A stretch of DNA of 64,000 nucleotides from Flectobacillus roseus (GCF_030056665.1 NZ_JASHIG010000013.1); one strand, 5' to 3'. Positions 8,678-17,059 are shown, numbered from the stretch's first letter. The notes: generated by a model from the sequence alone, not told the origin. Program-made: numbers and translations.

Positions 8678-9121
8678 TTAAAACTTTCGAATAATTACTA
8701 CGCCAGCAATGATGAGTAAAATCCCTAGAATACGATATAGATTGATAGGATGTGGGTGTGGCACTAGTACATTGAAATGGTCTAGTAACAACGAAATCAA
8801 TAATTGTCCCGCAACGGCCAACCCAAAAGTTAGTGCTGGTCCGAGTCTAGGAAATGCCAACACCATGACGGTTACATAGAAGGCACCAAGCAAACCAGCC
8901 ACCCACAAATGAGCAGGAGCGGATTTTACTGACCCTAAAATAAGTGCTTCTCTGTTGACAGCCACATAAGCAAGCATACCAAAAGCTCCAACAATAAACG
9001 AAATCAGGGTAGCCCATGAAGGACTATCAAGTACTTTGCCCATACGGGTATTGAGTCCCGCCTGAATCGGTAACATAGCTCCAGCCATAATCACCAATAA
9101 TATCCAAATACCTTTATTCAT
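8678..9121 (-). CDS. DMT-family inner-membrane transporter, YdcZ/DUF606 type
   Basis: 147 aa with five hydrophobic segments covering almost the whole chain and short charged loops, the size and pattern of half-length DUF606 (YdcZ) proteins of the drug/metabolite transporter superfamily. Such half-size members work as dimers or hetero-pairs; substrate is unknown. The start codon overlaps the end of the DoxX-like gene by 8 bp, so the two are co-translated. Family call rests on hydropathy and motifs such as GLLGAFYVTVMVLAFPRLGPA. Confidence 0.85.
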   Translation of the reverse strand: MNKGIWILLVIMAGAMLPIQAGLNTRMGKVLDSPSWATLISFIVGAFGMLAYVAVNREALILGSVKSAPAHLWVAGLLGAFYVTVMVLAFPRLGPALTFGLAVAGQLLISLLLDHFNVLVPHPHPINLYRILGILLIIAGVVIIRKF

Positions 9122-9572
9122 CGTAATGAGATTTAGAAAATAAGAAATAGTCTAAACTATAATTTCCTGCTCCTGCGAAGGTTAGAAAAATGAAGGATAG
9201 GCTATACATAAAGGGCGTGTCTTTGACCAATAAGGAATCTCCTGCATGTACCACTAAATATCCCATTAGCGTTACGCACCAAATAGGGATAGTAGAAAAA
9301 CGGGTGAATAACCCCAAAATCACAAATATCGGGCAGACTAAATTTGCGGTAAGAATAGCGCCATCGTTCAACCATGTAGGTAAGCCAAAAGGATTAGGAA
9401 TTTGTTCAACTACGCCTGTTGTGATACCCAATTTTTTGAGACCATGAACCAAAAATAGCTCCGTCCCCAACGCCACTCTGTAAATCAACAATAGAATATC
9501 CCATGATTTTTGTTGTAGATTACCTACTAAAAATAGGTTAGACAACCACTGATTAAAAGGTTCTGATTTCAT
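9114..9572 (-). CDS. DoxX-family membrane protein
   Basis: 152 aa, four predicted membrane segments. LLIYRVALGTELFLVHGLKKLG and the later FVILGLFTRFSTIPIW are typical of DoxX-like proteins, which in several bacteria associate with thiol and oxidative-stress enzymes. It is the first gene of a two-gene unit with the DMT protein and lies next to a ring-cleaving dioxygenase gene; DoxX and such dioxygenases often co-occur in quinone/electrophile defence. The exact activity is not known. Confidence 0.82.
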   Translation of the reverse strand: MKSEPFNQWLSNLFLVGNLQQKSWDILLLIYRVALGTELFLVHGLKKLGITTGVVEQIPNPFGLPTWLNDGAILTANLVCPIFVILGLFTRFSTIPIWCVTLMGYLVVHAGDSLLVKDTPFMYSLSFIFLTFAGAGNYSLDYFLFSKSHYDE

Positions 9573-9660
9573 ATATAAGTATTAGGTTGAAGAAAAAAGG
9601 CATTATACAACTATTTGAGAATACTTTTAAAATCACTCAATCACTACATCCCACATTCAC

Positions 9661-10596
9661 TCAATGTATCGGCGTAAGGGTATTTTCTATTTCAGTTCTA
9701 AAGCGTTCGAATTGGATAGGCAACTTCAGTGATTGTCCCAATTCTGCGAGAGGTTCATCGACATCAAAGCCAGGACTATCCGTTGCCACTTCAAATAAAA
9801 CCCCGCCAGGTTCACGGAAATAAATAGAATGAAAATAAGTTCGATCCATAATAGGTGAAACATGCAAATCTGCATCTAACACCTTTGCTCTTTGCAGTTC
9901 AATAAACTCATCGGTTGGCGTTCTGAATGCTACATGATGGACGATTCCAGCGGCAATCATGGCTTCTGGTTCATCAGGTAATTCAAGAATATCGATATAT
10001 GCAGCATTGGCTTCGAACCGATGTGAAAGTCTCGTAAATGCACCTTGCTTGCTTGAAACGGTATATCCTAGCAGTTCTTTTAGTATCTCAACACTTGGTT
10101 CAGTTTCGTTAAGCGTGAGGGTTATTCCATAAAAACCTTGTGTTGCATATTGTGCAGAGATATCGCTGGTCACCCAAGGCTGGGATGTTTTACCTTTTTC
10201 TGTTTCTATCAGTGCCAAGGATAAACCATCAGGATCTGCGAAGGATAGGATGTTTTCATCAAAACCATCATTTTGCTCTACAAAACGAATGTTATTTTGT
10301 GCCAAACGCTTTTTCCAGAAATCTGTACTTCCAACAGGAATCGCAAAAGTAACCTGAGAAACTGTTCCTGCGCCTGGCACGCCTTTTACTTCATCACCCC
10401 AAGCAAAAAATGTTAGAATTGTTCCAGGTGAACCCGCTGTATCGCCAAAGTAAAAGTGATATGCGTCAGGAGCATCGAAATTGACCGTTTTTTTGACTAA
10501 TCTCAATCCCAATACTTTAGTATAAAAATCGTAAGTTCTTTGGGCATCGCCAGCAATTGCTGTGATATGATGTAGCCCGTATGTGAGGTTTTCCAT
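9661..10596 (-). CDS. Ring-cleaving dioxygenase, MhqO-like (tandem VOC domains)
   Basis: 311 aa with two vicinal-oxygen-chelate modules (about 5-135 and 150-280). Metal ligands are recognisable: His in LHHITAIAG, His in GIVHHVAFRT and Glu in GGVLFEVATDSPGF; the last motif is characteristic of the MhqO/MhqE hydroquinone-specific extradiol dioxygenases. The family opens catechol/hydroquinone rings using Fe(II) and oxygen in the cytoplasm. Neighbouring DoxX, DMT and hydrolase genes fit defence against quinones or other electrophiles. Substrate is inferred. Confidence 0.88.
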   Translation of the reverse strand: MENLTYGLHHITAIAGDAQRTYDFYTKVLGLRLVKKTVNFDAPDAYHFYFGDTAGSPGTILTFFAWGDEVKGVPGAGTVSQVTFAIPVGSTDFWKKRLAQNNIRFVEQNDGFDENILSFADPDGLSLALIETEKGKTSQPWVTSDISAQYATQGFYGITLTLNETEPSVEILKELLGYTVSSKQGAFTRLSHRFEANAAYIDILELPDEPEAMIAAGIVHHVAFRTPTDEFIELQRAKVLDADLHVSPIMDRTYFHSIYFREPGGVLFEVATDSPGFDVDEPLAELGQSLKLPIQFERFRTEIENTLTPIH

Positions 10597-10617
10597 GAGC
10601 TTAAATAATGTTTTTTG

Positions 10618-11994
10618 CTAAAACTTTACTTGCGTAGTGAGCGCTGTCATAAAAATGTCTTTTCCTGCGCTTTCTGCCTGAATAAATGGACCTGAAGCAA
10701 ACCAAGTAGCTTCGAGTCGGAGGTAAACAAAAGAATTTAATTGATAATTGAAATCTGTAGCCAACTGAGTACCGATGAATTTTGCTTCAGTATTTTTTCC
10801 TGCATAAATCACCGACATATTCGGTGCATAAATACCGTCATGCTTACTCAATCGCCAAAAAATATCGTAATCCATACCCCAATTAAGTCTATCCGTTAAT
10901 TCTAAATCGATAGAAGGATGAATGTCAAATAAATTGGAAGGTCCAATAAGTGCTGCCAGACCAAAATAGGCTCCTTTGGGATACAAGGGGTTGAAAGTCT
11001 CTACTCGATTATCGTTAGGGTTTTCATCACCCGAAATAGCTTCAGTTTTTAGGCCAAACTTTGGTTTTAAACGCCATTCATCTTTTTGAAAAGTAGTATT
11101 GGATGAAACCGTCCAAGCGCGAATTGTTTTATCTTGAAAAGTCCCAAACTGATAAACTCCTTCAAAATCATATTGCCAAGCGCCAGAGGTTTTCCAAATT
11201 CGAGTACCGACCGAGTGACGAAGTTCTTCGCCTTTTCCTGCTACGAGTGTGGCGGTTTTTTTCCAAATACCCAAGTAATAAACATCGATATTGTTCAATA
11301 CAGGAGCATGATTAATGACCGAATAAAGCCCCCAAAATTTAGCATTTTCATTAAAATGGTCATCAAAAATTCCTGCTTTGTTGGCGACGGGATGCGAGTA
11401 AAAAGCATCGGATTTAAAGTTTTTTTGTTGGTAAATAAGCTTCAAAGCATCAAATGCCATTCTGTTGTTAGGCGCTTCACGTACTGCCACTAATCGCTGT
11501 GAACCATAAGATAATTCTTGGCGCCCGATGCGAGTGGTCAGTATTGTTTGTGATGAAGTGTTCCATTTGGCCTCAACAAATGCCTGATGTAAATCCAGAG
11601 GATTTTCTTCGACGACACTTGGTGCTAAACGACTATTGGCCATACTGCTTTGCAATTGGACAAAAGCCCTCAAATGCTTGTTTAAATGCCAATCTGCATG
11701 ACCTAAAAAACGGGTGAGTAAAAATCCATCTTTGTCGGGAGTGGCATCGCCCCAGTCTTCATTTTTTAAGTAAAAGTATTGATAGCGTACCTCTCCACCC
11801 AAAGATAAATAGGGCAGTTTTTGATGCTTTGCTAAGGGGATAAACTTAATTTTATCGTAACTGCCTGCACTGCTATCACGTTTCATCTTGGACCAATCTT
11901 CGTCATAACGAAGTGGTTTGAAAAGCGAAGCTTTTTGAGCATAAGCACTGATACTTCCTAAGAAAATACCCAATGCTAAAATCGCGGTTTTCAT
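10618..11994 (-). CDS. Alginate-export-family outer-membrane porin
   Basis: 458 aa with a signal peptide ending ISAYAQ. The remainder is a run of amphipathic strands with aromatic girdles, ending in Phe (LTTQVKF), as outer-membrane beta-barrels do. The block LGGEVRYQYFYLKNEDWG followed by GFLLTRFLGHADWHLNKHLRAF is diagnostic of the alginate export (AlgE-like) family, many of which are not involved in alginate at all. Here it probably admits small substrates or releases products for the adjoining periplasmic hydrolases (inference). Confidence 0.87.
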   Translation of the reverse strand: MKTAILALGIFLGSISAYAQKASLFKPLRYDEDWSKMKRDSSAGSYDKIKFIPLAKHQKLPYLSLGGEVRYQYFYLKNEDWGDATPDKDGFLLTRFLGHADWHLNKHLRAFVQLQSSMANSRLAPSVVEENPLDLHQAFVEAKWNTSSQTILTTRIGRQELSYGSQRLVAVREAPNNRMAFDALKLIYQQKNFKSDAFYSHPVANKAGIFDDHFNENAKFWGLYSVINHAPVLNNIDVYYLGIWKKTATLVAGKGEELRHSVGTRIWKTSGAWQYDFEGVYQFGTFQDKTIRAWTVSSNTTFQKDEWRLKPKFGLKTEAISGDENPNDNRVETFNPLYPKGAYFGLAALIGPSNLFDIHPSIDLELTDRLNWGMDYDIFWRLSKHDGIYAPNMSVIYAGKNTEAKFIGTQLATDFNYQLNSFVYLRLEATWFASGPFIQAESAGKDIFMTALTTQVKF

Positions 11995-12027
11995 ACGGTA
12001 TAACGAAGATTAAGTAAAACAAAATTG

Positions 12028-12119
12028 GGCATTAGGCTGTAGGCTGTAAGCTAAAGTAGTTTCTCATGTCAACCTATTTTAGGCAAGCACAGCCTATAGC
12101 TTAAAGCCTAAAGCATATT
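12028..12119. repeat. Two opposed heptad arrays, class I
   Basis: Positions 12028-12055 are four GGCNNTA units (two identical: GGCTGTA), and 12092-12119 are four GCCTAAA-like units, that is the reverse-complement form. Between them is an 18-bp block (CTATTTTAGGCAAG core) whose reverse complement recurs at 63885-63905. The spacer separates the porin and amidohydrolase genes. Confidence 0.7.
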
Positions 12120-12126
12120 CTCACTA

Positions 12127-13905
12127 TTACTTTGTTTGGTAGCCTCCATAATATTTGACTGGACTCCAGCTTGGAATTACCTCTAAAGGTTGCGGTGCGA
12201 TAGCTTTAAAATCTCCTTTGCCATAAACTACTTTCCCATCGAGAATCGTCAATTCTGAAGTAATTTCCTTGATTTTTTCTTCTTCTATATTGAAGTAATC
12301 ATCGCTCAATACCACTAAGTCTGCCAAATAACCTGAAGCAATTTTCCCTTTTTGCTTTTCTTTAATCAAATCATATCCTCCTGCTGTATACAATTGGAGT
12401 GCAGTTTGTCGATCAAGCGTATTTTCTTTAGCCATTATCTGATTGCCTCCCAATGACTTTCCTGAAACTATCCAGTATAATGACATCCATGGGTTGTAGG
12501 ATGCTACGCGCGTTCCGTCTGTACCCAGACCAACAGGGATACCCAATTCAAGCATTCTTTTAACGGGAGGACTATTCAAGGCAGCTTTTTTGCCATATCT
12601 ACGAATAAAACTTTCTCCTTGATATGCCATACGGTGCTGAATCGCAATACCACCACCTAAGGCTTTGATGCGTTGCATATTTTCTTCAGTGATAGTTTCG
12701 GCATGATCAAAAAACCAAGTCAGTCCGTTGAGTGGCGTTTCTTTGTTTACTTCTTCGATTACCGCCAAATCTCTTGAGATACTTTCGTTATAAGTAGCAT
12801 GCAGTCTGAATGGCCAGCGATTTTTTACTAATAATTGTAAAACAGGCTTTAGTGAGCTTTCCATGGTAGCTGGTAACTCAGGACGAGGAAAAAGGAAATT
12901 TTCAAAATCAGCCGCATCAGCCACTAAATTTTCGCCACCACCTTCAACATGATAATCTACCTCGTTATGTCCATTTGGATGCGAAGCGTCTAAATCAACC
13001 ATTCCAACCCATTTGTTATAGTCGCTTAGTTCAGTTCCTTTTTTCTGAGCAAATAAGTAATAGGGCAATCGAACGGTTATTTTTCCTGCTCGGTCGAGCG
13101 AATCAGTGATTTTATAATCATCAGGGAAGTTCTGGAAACCACCTCCTGCATCCATTACCGCAGTCACACCCAATCGGTTGAGCTCGGTCATGTACTGTAA
13201 AGTCGAATTAATTTTTTCGTTGAGACTAAGCTCAGGTAATTTTGCTAGTGTAGAATACAAGATATAGGCGTTGGGTTCAGCGGCTAACAATCCTGTTGGG
13301 TTTCCGTGTTCATCTTTTTCGATTAAACCACCCATTGGGTTAGGCGTATCTCCATTGATATGAAGTTTTTCGAGACCAGCCTTGTTGAGCCACGCTTTTC
13401 CGTAGAGATATAAAATAAAAGTAGGAGTATTGCCAGTGGCCTGATTGATTTCTTCAAGCGTTGGCAAACGTCTTTCTTCGAATTGGTATTCGTTCCAGCC
13501 ACCAACTACACGAACCCACTGACCTTCTGGCGTGCGTTGTGCCTGTTCTTTGAGCATTTCTAATGCTCTTTTTAGGGATTTAACGCCATCCCAACGTAAT
13601 TCGGTATTAAAAAATCTTCCCCCACGGATTACGTGTAAATGACTATCAAAAAGCCCAGGGATAACGGTTTTTCCTTTAATATCTACCACTTGTGTTTTGG
13701 GAGATTTGTAGGATAAAATTTCTTTGTTACTTCCTACTGCCATGACTTTGTTTCCTGCAATGGCAATAGCTTCGGCATTACTCTTTTGAGCGTCAAGGGT
13801 ATGTACTTTGGCATTAATCAAAACCATATCAGCTTTGATTTTTTGCCCAAAACCTTGAGAAATGACAAAGGTTAAGAGAATAGTGAGTGCGGTTAACTTC
13901 TTCAT
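12127..13905 (-). CDS. Exported amidohydrolase, YtcJ-like (Amidohydro_3)
   Basis: 592 aa with an N-terminal signal peptide (ends ISQGFGQ). Metal-dependent hydrolase barrel: HxH motif in GLFDSHLHVIRGG (~88-100), later FDHAETI and the terminal metal Asp region GLGTDGTRVASYNPW; the C-terminal beta strands (GKIASGYLADLVVLSDDYF) close the composite sandwich. YtcJ-like enzymes hydrolyse C-N bonds in amides or imides; natural substrates are mostly unknown. The export signal places it in the periplasm beside the porin and the exported cysteine hydrolase. Confidence 0.9.
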   Translation of the reverse strand: MKKLTALTILLTFVISQGFGQKIKADMVLINAKVHTLDAQKSNAEAIAIAGNKVMAVGSNKEILSYKSPKTQVVDIKGKTVIPGLFDSHLHVIRGGRFFNTELRWDGVKSLKRALEMLKEQAQRTPEGQWVRVVGGWNEYQFEERRLPTLEEINQATGNTPTFILYLYGKAWLNKAGLEKLHINGDTPNPMGGLIEKDEHGNPTGLLAAEPNAYILYSTLAKLPELSLNEKINSTLQYMTELNRLGVTAVMDAGGGFQNFPDDYKITDSLDRAGKITVRLPYYLFAQKKGTELSDYNKWVGMVDLDASHPNGHNEVDYHVEGGGENLVADAADFENFLFPRPELPATMESSLKPVLQLLVKNRWPFRLHATYNESISRDLAVIEEVNKETPLNGLTWFFDHAETITEENMQRIKALGGGIAIQHRMAYQGESFIRRYGKKAALNSPPVKRMLELGIPVGLGTDGTRVASYNPWMSLYWIVSGKSLGGNQIMAKENTLDRQTALQLYTAGGYDLIKEKQKGKIASGYLADLVVLSDDYFNIEEEKIKEITSELTILDGKVVYGKGDFKAIAPQPLEVIPSWSPVKYYGGYQTK

Positions 13906-13943
13906 GGCAATAAGGAAGGTTGGGGTAATGGTGTAATAATGCT

Positions 13944-14005
13944 GAATGATAAGTTATGAATTGTGAATGTAAAGTGTTAAATAGTAATGCTTTACATTCA
14001 CAATT
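13944..14005. repeat. Heptad array (class II) running into a perfect 16-bp hairpin
   Basis: Four GARTTRT-like units at 13944-13971; the last ones form the left arm of an exact 16-bp inverted repeat (13959-13974 with 13990-14005, AATTGTGAATGTAAAG). A similar 13-bp version is at 48905-48942. It lies in the spacer upstream of the amidohydrolase. Confidence 0.7.
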
Positions 14006-14077
14006 ATTTTAATTTTGCTCGCTTTAAACGTTAGACTTTGGACAAAAATATTCCTCATGAATTCAAAGAATCATTTG

Positions 14078-14112
14078 GCTTAATGCCTACCGCTTATAGC
14101 CTATAGCCTATT
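14078..14112. repeat. Heptad array, class I, overlapping a stop codon
   Basis: Five exact 7-bp units (GCTTAAT to GCCTATT). The last unit reaches 14112 and so shares two bases with the stop codon of the isochorismatase-like gene (14111-14113). Confidence 0.7.
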
Positions 14113-14800
14113 AATGTTTCAACATTTCGTGAGCATATTGGATACCGATACCGTAAGCACCACCGTATTTTTTCACCAAGTTGGTTACAGCTACATAAGT
14201 CTCGCTTCTTGCCCAGTCTCTCTGTAATTCAAGTAAGTATTGGATAGATGTCATTGGGTGCGCACCTGCTTGTACCATACGTGCGACAGCTTGGTCATGA
14301 GCCTCTTTTGAAACGTCACCACTAGCATCCGTTATAACATATACGTCATATCCTTCGCTGATGGCAGACAATGCTGGACCTACAATACAAACGCTAGTCC
14401 ACAAACCTGCAAGGACAATTTTCTTTTTGCCTTTATCAACAATCGCTTTGTGAGCATTTACATCTTCCCAAGTATTCATGGTAGTACGGTCGATGTATTT
14501 AGTAGTTGCTTGAGGATAAAATTCAGATACTTCAGGAAAAACAGGACCACTAAATGATTTTTCGGCTACCGTTGTTACAACCGTTGGTACATTAAAGATT
14601 TTGGAAGCACCTGCTACGATGGCCGTATTGTTACGTAATTCGGTCATATCGATATTTTTTGTAGCAAAACCCATTTGGCTCTCATGGTCGATAAGTACCA
14701 AAGCATGGTTACTTGGACTCAACAACATAGGAGATGGTTTTTGTGCTAAACCAATAAATGAAACAAGAGCGAATGCGATAGATAAGATGGACTTTTTCAT
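14111..14800 (-). CDS. Exported isochorismatase-fold cysteine hydrolase (YcaC-like)
   Basis: 229 aa with a signal peptide (FIGLAQ). The isochorismatase fold is clear: catalytic Asp in LVLIDHESQMGFATKN, the Lys region KKKIVLAGLWTSVCIVGP with the nucleophilic Cys, and the following EGYDVYVITDASGD. YcaC-type enzymes hydrolyse unknown amides or chlorinated compounds. Most family members are cytoplasmic, so the N-terminal signal is unusual and agrees with the exported amidohydrolase downstream. Upstream lies a nested stem structure. Confidence 0.88.
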   Translation of the reverse strand: MKKSILSIAFALVSFIGLAQKPSPMLLSPSNHALVLIDHESQMGFATKNIDMTELRNNTAIVAGASKIFNVPTVVTTVAEKSFSGPVFPEVSEFYPQATTKYIDRTTMNTWEDVNAHKAIVDKGKKKIVLAGLWTSVCIVGPALSAISEGYDVYVITDASGDVSKEAHDQAVARMVQAGAHPMTSIQYLLELQRDWARSETYVAVTNLVKKYGGAYGIGIQYAHEMLKH

Positions 14801-14840
14801 GGTTTTAAATGTTTATTGTATTGTGTTGTGAAAATTTTGG

Positions 14841-14885
14841 GCAATGTTTTTCCGCCTCCCAAAATGGGGAGTTGAGCGACATTGC
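14841..14885 (-). promoter_or_regulatory. Nested inverted repeat upstream of the isochorismatase-like gene
   Basis: Outer arms GCAATG/CATTGC (14841-14846, 14880-14885) and inner arms CTCCC/GGGAG (14856-14860, 14867-14871) are separated by internal loops of 9 and 8 nt. It starts 41 bases before the start codon. It may be a leader RNA structure or an operator; either is inference. Confidence 0.35.
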
Positions 14886-15020
14886 AGGTTTTTGAGTATG
14901 AATTTTTAGCTTTACAAAACCTTCAAAGTGTTATTGATTCTCTGTCGTTGTTTTGTTGATTCAAAATTACTACAAGCAATAAACCTGTGCATTGATGTAT
15001 GTTAAGTAATGATTTGACTG

Positions 15021-15055
15021 GGCTTTCGGCGGTCGGCTATGGGCAATCGGCAAAA
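15021..15055. repeat. Heptad array, class I (GGCNNTC)
   Basis: Five exact 7-bp units starting GGCTTTC, GGCGGTC. The phase is unbroken over 35 bp. Confidence 0.7.
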
Positions 15056-15144
15056 TGTCTCCATTGTTTTATTAGAAATATATCCGAATTTCTATCCGTG
15101 GTCAGTGTCTCACTTACCACGGATGCAAAAAATGTTTATTTCCG

Positions 15145-15172
15145 AAATCAGAAATCCCAAATCTGAAATTGT
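15145..15172. repeat. Heptad array, class III (AAATCNN)
   Basis: Four 7-bp units: AAATCAG, AAATCCC, AAATCTG and AAATTGT. The only similar array in the window is at 28390-28424. Confidence 0.65.
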
Positions 15173-15212
15173 TGGAAATCCTCCATACACTTCTAATTGG
15201 GCACCGATTCCT

Positions 15213-16034
15213 TTATTTCGTCAAAAATGCCAGTAATTCTGAGTTAAACTTTTCCAATTCTTCAATAAACAATGCGTGACCACTATTTTCAAATTTCACA
15301 ATATAAGAATCTGAAATACCCGCGTGCATTTGTTCGGCTAAATGAAACCCACAAATGATATCCTTGGTACCATGGAAGATAGCCGTTGGAACGTTGATTT
15401 TACCTAAATCTTCTCGCAAATCTTCGTCACGCAAGGCAATTAAGCATTGAGTTGTAGCATAAAAAGATGCTTCAACGTTGATGCCACCCAACCAGCCTGC
15501 CAAAGGAGCTGAAATAGCTGTTTCGGATGCGCCGAAAATCTTTCCAAAATTTTCTAATAACTGTGGACGATTGGTAACACTCAAATCAATCAAACCATTT
15601 ACTGCTTCTGCCTCAGACCAGATTGGAGCCGCAGCACCAAACAAGGCTAATTTGTTGATGTGGGCGCCTGCGTACTTAGCTGCAAAGTGAATCGAAATCG
15701 CACCACCCATCGAAAACCCTCCTAAAAGTGCGTCTTCGACATTGAGTGTCTCTAGTACAATTTTGATATCCTCAGCAAAGATATCATAGTTGTGAGGTCC
15801 AAAAGGCTTATCCGATTTTCCGAAACCACGAAGTGTAATACCAATAACACGATAGCCTTTTGCTACTAAAAATTGATATTGATACTCATACATCGCATTG
15901 CTAAGTGGCCAACCATGAATCAGTACTACTGTTGGGCCTTCGCCTAAATCAATTACATGCAATTTTACATTTTCTTCAACTGCAATAAATTCACTTCTAC
16001 CTACTGAAGTAAATTGTCTGTTAGATAAGGTCAT
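15213..16034 (-). CDS. Alpha/beta hydrolase, non-heme chloroperoxidase/esterase type
   Basis: 273 aa, no signal peptide. Catalytic triad in family positions: Ser in GFSMGGAIS, Asp in FHGTKDIICG and His in FENSGHALF; HGWPLSN marks the oxyanion loop and RGFGKSDKP follows, as in cofactor-free haloperoxidases and related esterases. Such proteins hydrolyse esters or lactones and show perhydrolase side activity. It ends the minus-strand detoxification run. Upstream is a 20-bp palindrome (16159-16178). Confidence 0.88.
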   Translation of the reverse strand: MTLSNRQFTSVGRSEFIAVEENVKLHVIDLGEGPTVVLIHGWPLSNAMYEYQYQFLVAKGYRVIGITLRGFGKSDKPFGPHNYDIFAEDIKIVLETLNVEDALLGGFSMGGAISIHFAAKYAGAHINKLALFGAAAPIWSEAEAVNGLIDLSVTNRPQLLENFGKIFGASETAISAPLAGWLGGINVEASFYATTQCLIALRDEDLREDLGKINVPTAIFHGTKDIICGFHLAEQMHAGISDSYIVKFENSGHALFIEELEKFNSELLAFLTK

Positions 16035-16158
16035 TGTTAGATTTGGAGTTTTAGTGAAACAATAGATAGAGATAATCTCATCTTATTGATTCCTAAAAGC
16101 GTGCCTGTTTTGTAATTAATTGGTAATCATAGAGTTGTAATAAAGTGAAGCGTTTGTG

Positions 16159-16178
16159 AACTACGAAATATCGTAGTT
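16159..16178. promoter_or_regulatory. Perfect palindrome, candidate operator
   Basis: AACTACGA (16159-16166) and TCGTAGTT (16171-16178) flank AATA. It lies ~125 bp upstream of the alpha/beta hydrolase start. Size and symmetry suit a dimeric repressor site; the regulator is unknown. Confidence 0.4.
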
Positions 16179-16249
16179 TTATGAAAGTGTAGTACTATAT
16201 TTCATAATAGATGTAAAAGAATAGCATTCTAAAAATGTGTGACGATGCT

Positions 16250-16405
16250 TATAAGTTAGTGCCTTAGGCTTGCAGGTATCGGCTTTCGGCGGTGAGCTTT
16301 TGGCAAAAACAAATCTATAATTACTAAAAAACATGTTAAAACTCTTTGCCTAGCGCCTGTTGCCTAGTGCCTAAATACACAGCTTAAATCTCATTTTGTA
16401 CGATT
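16250..16405 (-). repeat. Dispersed repeat R1, inverted copy, with two heptad arrays
   Basis: Read on the minus strand it follows the same order as the other R1 copies: AATCGTAC, AGATTTAAGCT, TTTAGGCACTAGGCAACAGG, TTTTAACATGTTTTTT, GCCGAAAGCCGATACCTGCA, CACTAACTTAT. On the plus strand 16267-16308 is six exact 7-bp units and 16348-16375 is four (GCCTAGC, GCCTGTT and so on). Confidence 0.75.
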
Positions 16406-16578
16406 ACTTAAATGTTTAATAAAAAATTAAGTATAAATCAATTATCTATTCCTTTATAGATATATTTCCAGTAAAAGGTAAAGTTTTTTATATAATTTTC
16501 ACCTTTTAAAGTTAGACAAACATATATTTCTCTTCCAATTAACCACATTATTAATAGCTTATTTAGCCTTATTATAAG

Positions 16579-16941
16579 ATGAGCCAATTGTTGTTATTGG
16601 ATAGTTACAGTTCAGACACGGGTGATTTAACCGTTTTTGAAAAAATCTTTCCCGAACACATCAAAAGAGTGTGTTTTATTCAAGGAGATGACAATATCAC
16701 TTATGGAGGATATCGTCATAAATCCACTAAACTAGCGCTAGTTTGCCTTTCAGGAAACTGTCGTGTCAATTGTAAAAATACTACTGTGCAGGAAGAATTT
16801 GTGTTAGATTCAGCACAGAAATGCTTGCTTTTATGTCCAGAAGACTGGTTTTTTATTGATTCTTTTTCAAGTGATGCCAAAGTTCTTGTCATTGCAAATC
16901 AGCCGTATTGTACCGAAGAGCTAGTGCATGAGCCTTGTTAA
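16579..16941 (+). CDS. WxcM/FdtA-like cupin domain protein
   Basis: 120 aa. The block IKRVCFIQGDDNITYGGYRHKSTKLALVCLSGNCRV, then LDSAQKCLLLCPEDWFFIDSFSSDAKVLVIANQPY, is the WxcM-like/FdtA signature of small beta-helical cupins that act as dTDP-sugar 3,4-ketoisomerases or bind such sugars. No nucleotide-sugar genes are nearby, so the role is open. Cysteines are unusually frequent (nine). The ending VHEPC resembles full-length relatives, so it is probably not truncated. Its stop codon overlaps the tail of an alcohol dehydrogenase remnant on the other strand. Confidence 0.75.
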   Translation: MSQLLLLDSYSSDTGDLTVFEKIFPEHIKRVCFIQGDDNITYGGYRHKSTKLALVCLSGNCRVNCKNTTVQEEFVLDSAQKCLLLCPEDWFFIDSFSSDAKVLVIANQPYCTEELVHEPC

Positions 16942-17030
16942 AAAGACTTCATATCTACGACAAAACGATATTTGATGTCGCCTTTTTCCAGACGCTCAAA
17001 AGCCTCATTGATTTGCGATACACCTATTAC
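16938..17030 (-). pseudogene. C-terminal remnant of a zinc-dependent alcohol dehydrogenase (AdhC/YahK-like)
   Basis: On the minus strand a 30-codon stretch ends in SQINEAFERLEKGDIKYRFV and then VDMKSF plus stop, the standard C-terminus of NAD(P)-dependent AdhC/YahK alcohol/aldehyde reductases (INEAFERL..GDVKYRFV.D). A stop (17031-17033) cuts the frame, and nothing upstream encodes the ~320 missing residues: the cyclophilin-like lipoprotein follows at once. The remnant's stop lies across the end of the convergent WxcM-like gene. Dead gene tail left by a deletion. Confidence 0.75.
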
Positions 17031-17059
17031 TTAGATGGTTACACTCATATTTGTTATTT

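Larger units (their letters stand above)
14801..15212. other. Gene-free spacer with structured leader and repeats
   Basis: No coding segment was found. It holds the nested stem at 14841-14885, class I heptads at 15021-15055, a 9-bp inverted repeat ATCCGTGGT at 15094-15102 with 15116-15124, and class III heptads at 15145-15172. Confidence 0.6.
16035..16578. other. Gene-free divergent spacer
   Basis: No coding segment was found between the alpha/beta hydrolase and the WxcM-like gene. It contains the palindrome at 16159-16178, an inverted R1 copy at 16250-16405 and a very AT-rich final 170 bp that probably holds the promoter of the WxcM-like gene. Confidence 0.6.

Noticed and set aside
16035..16100. 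Sigma-54 promoter before the alpha/beta hydrolase
   Set aside because: A GGCACG on the minus strand lacks the GC of the -12 element at the required distance.
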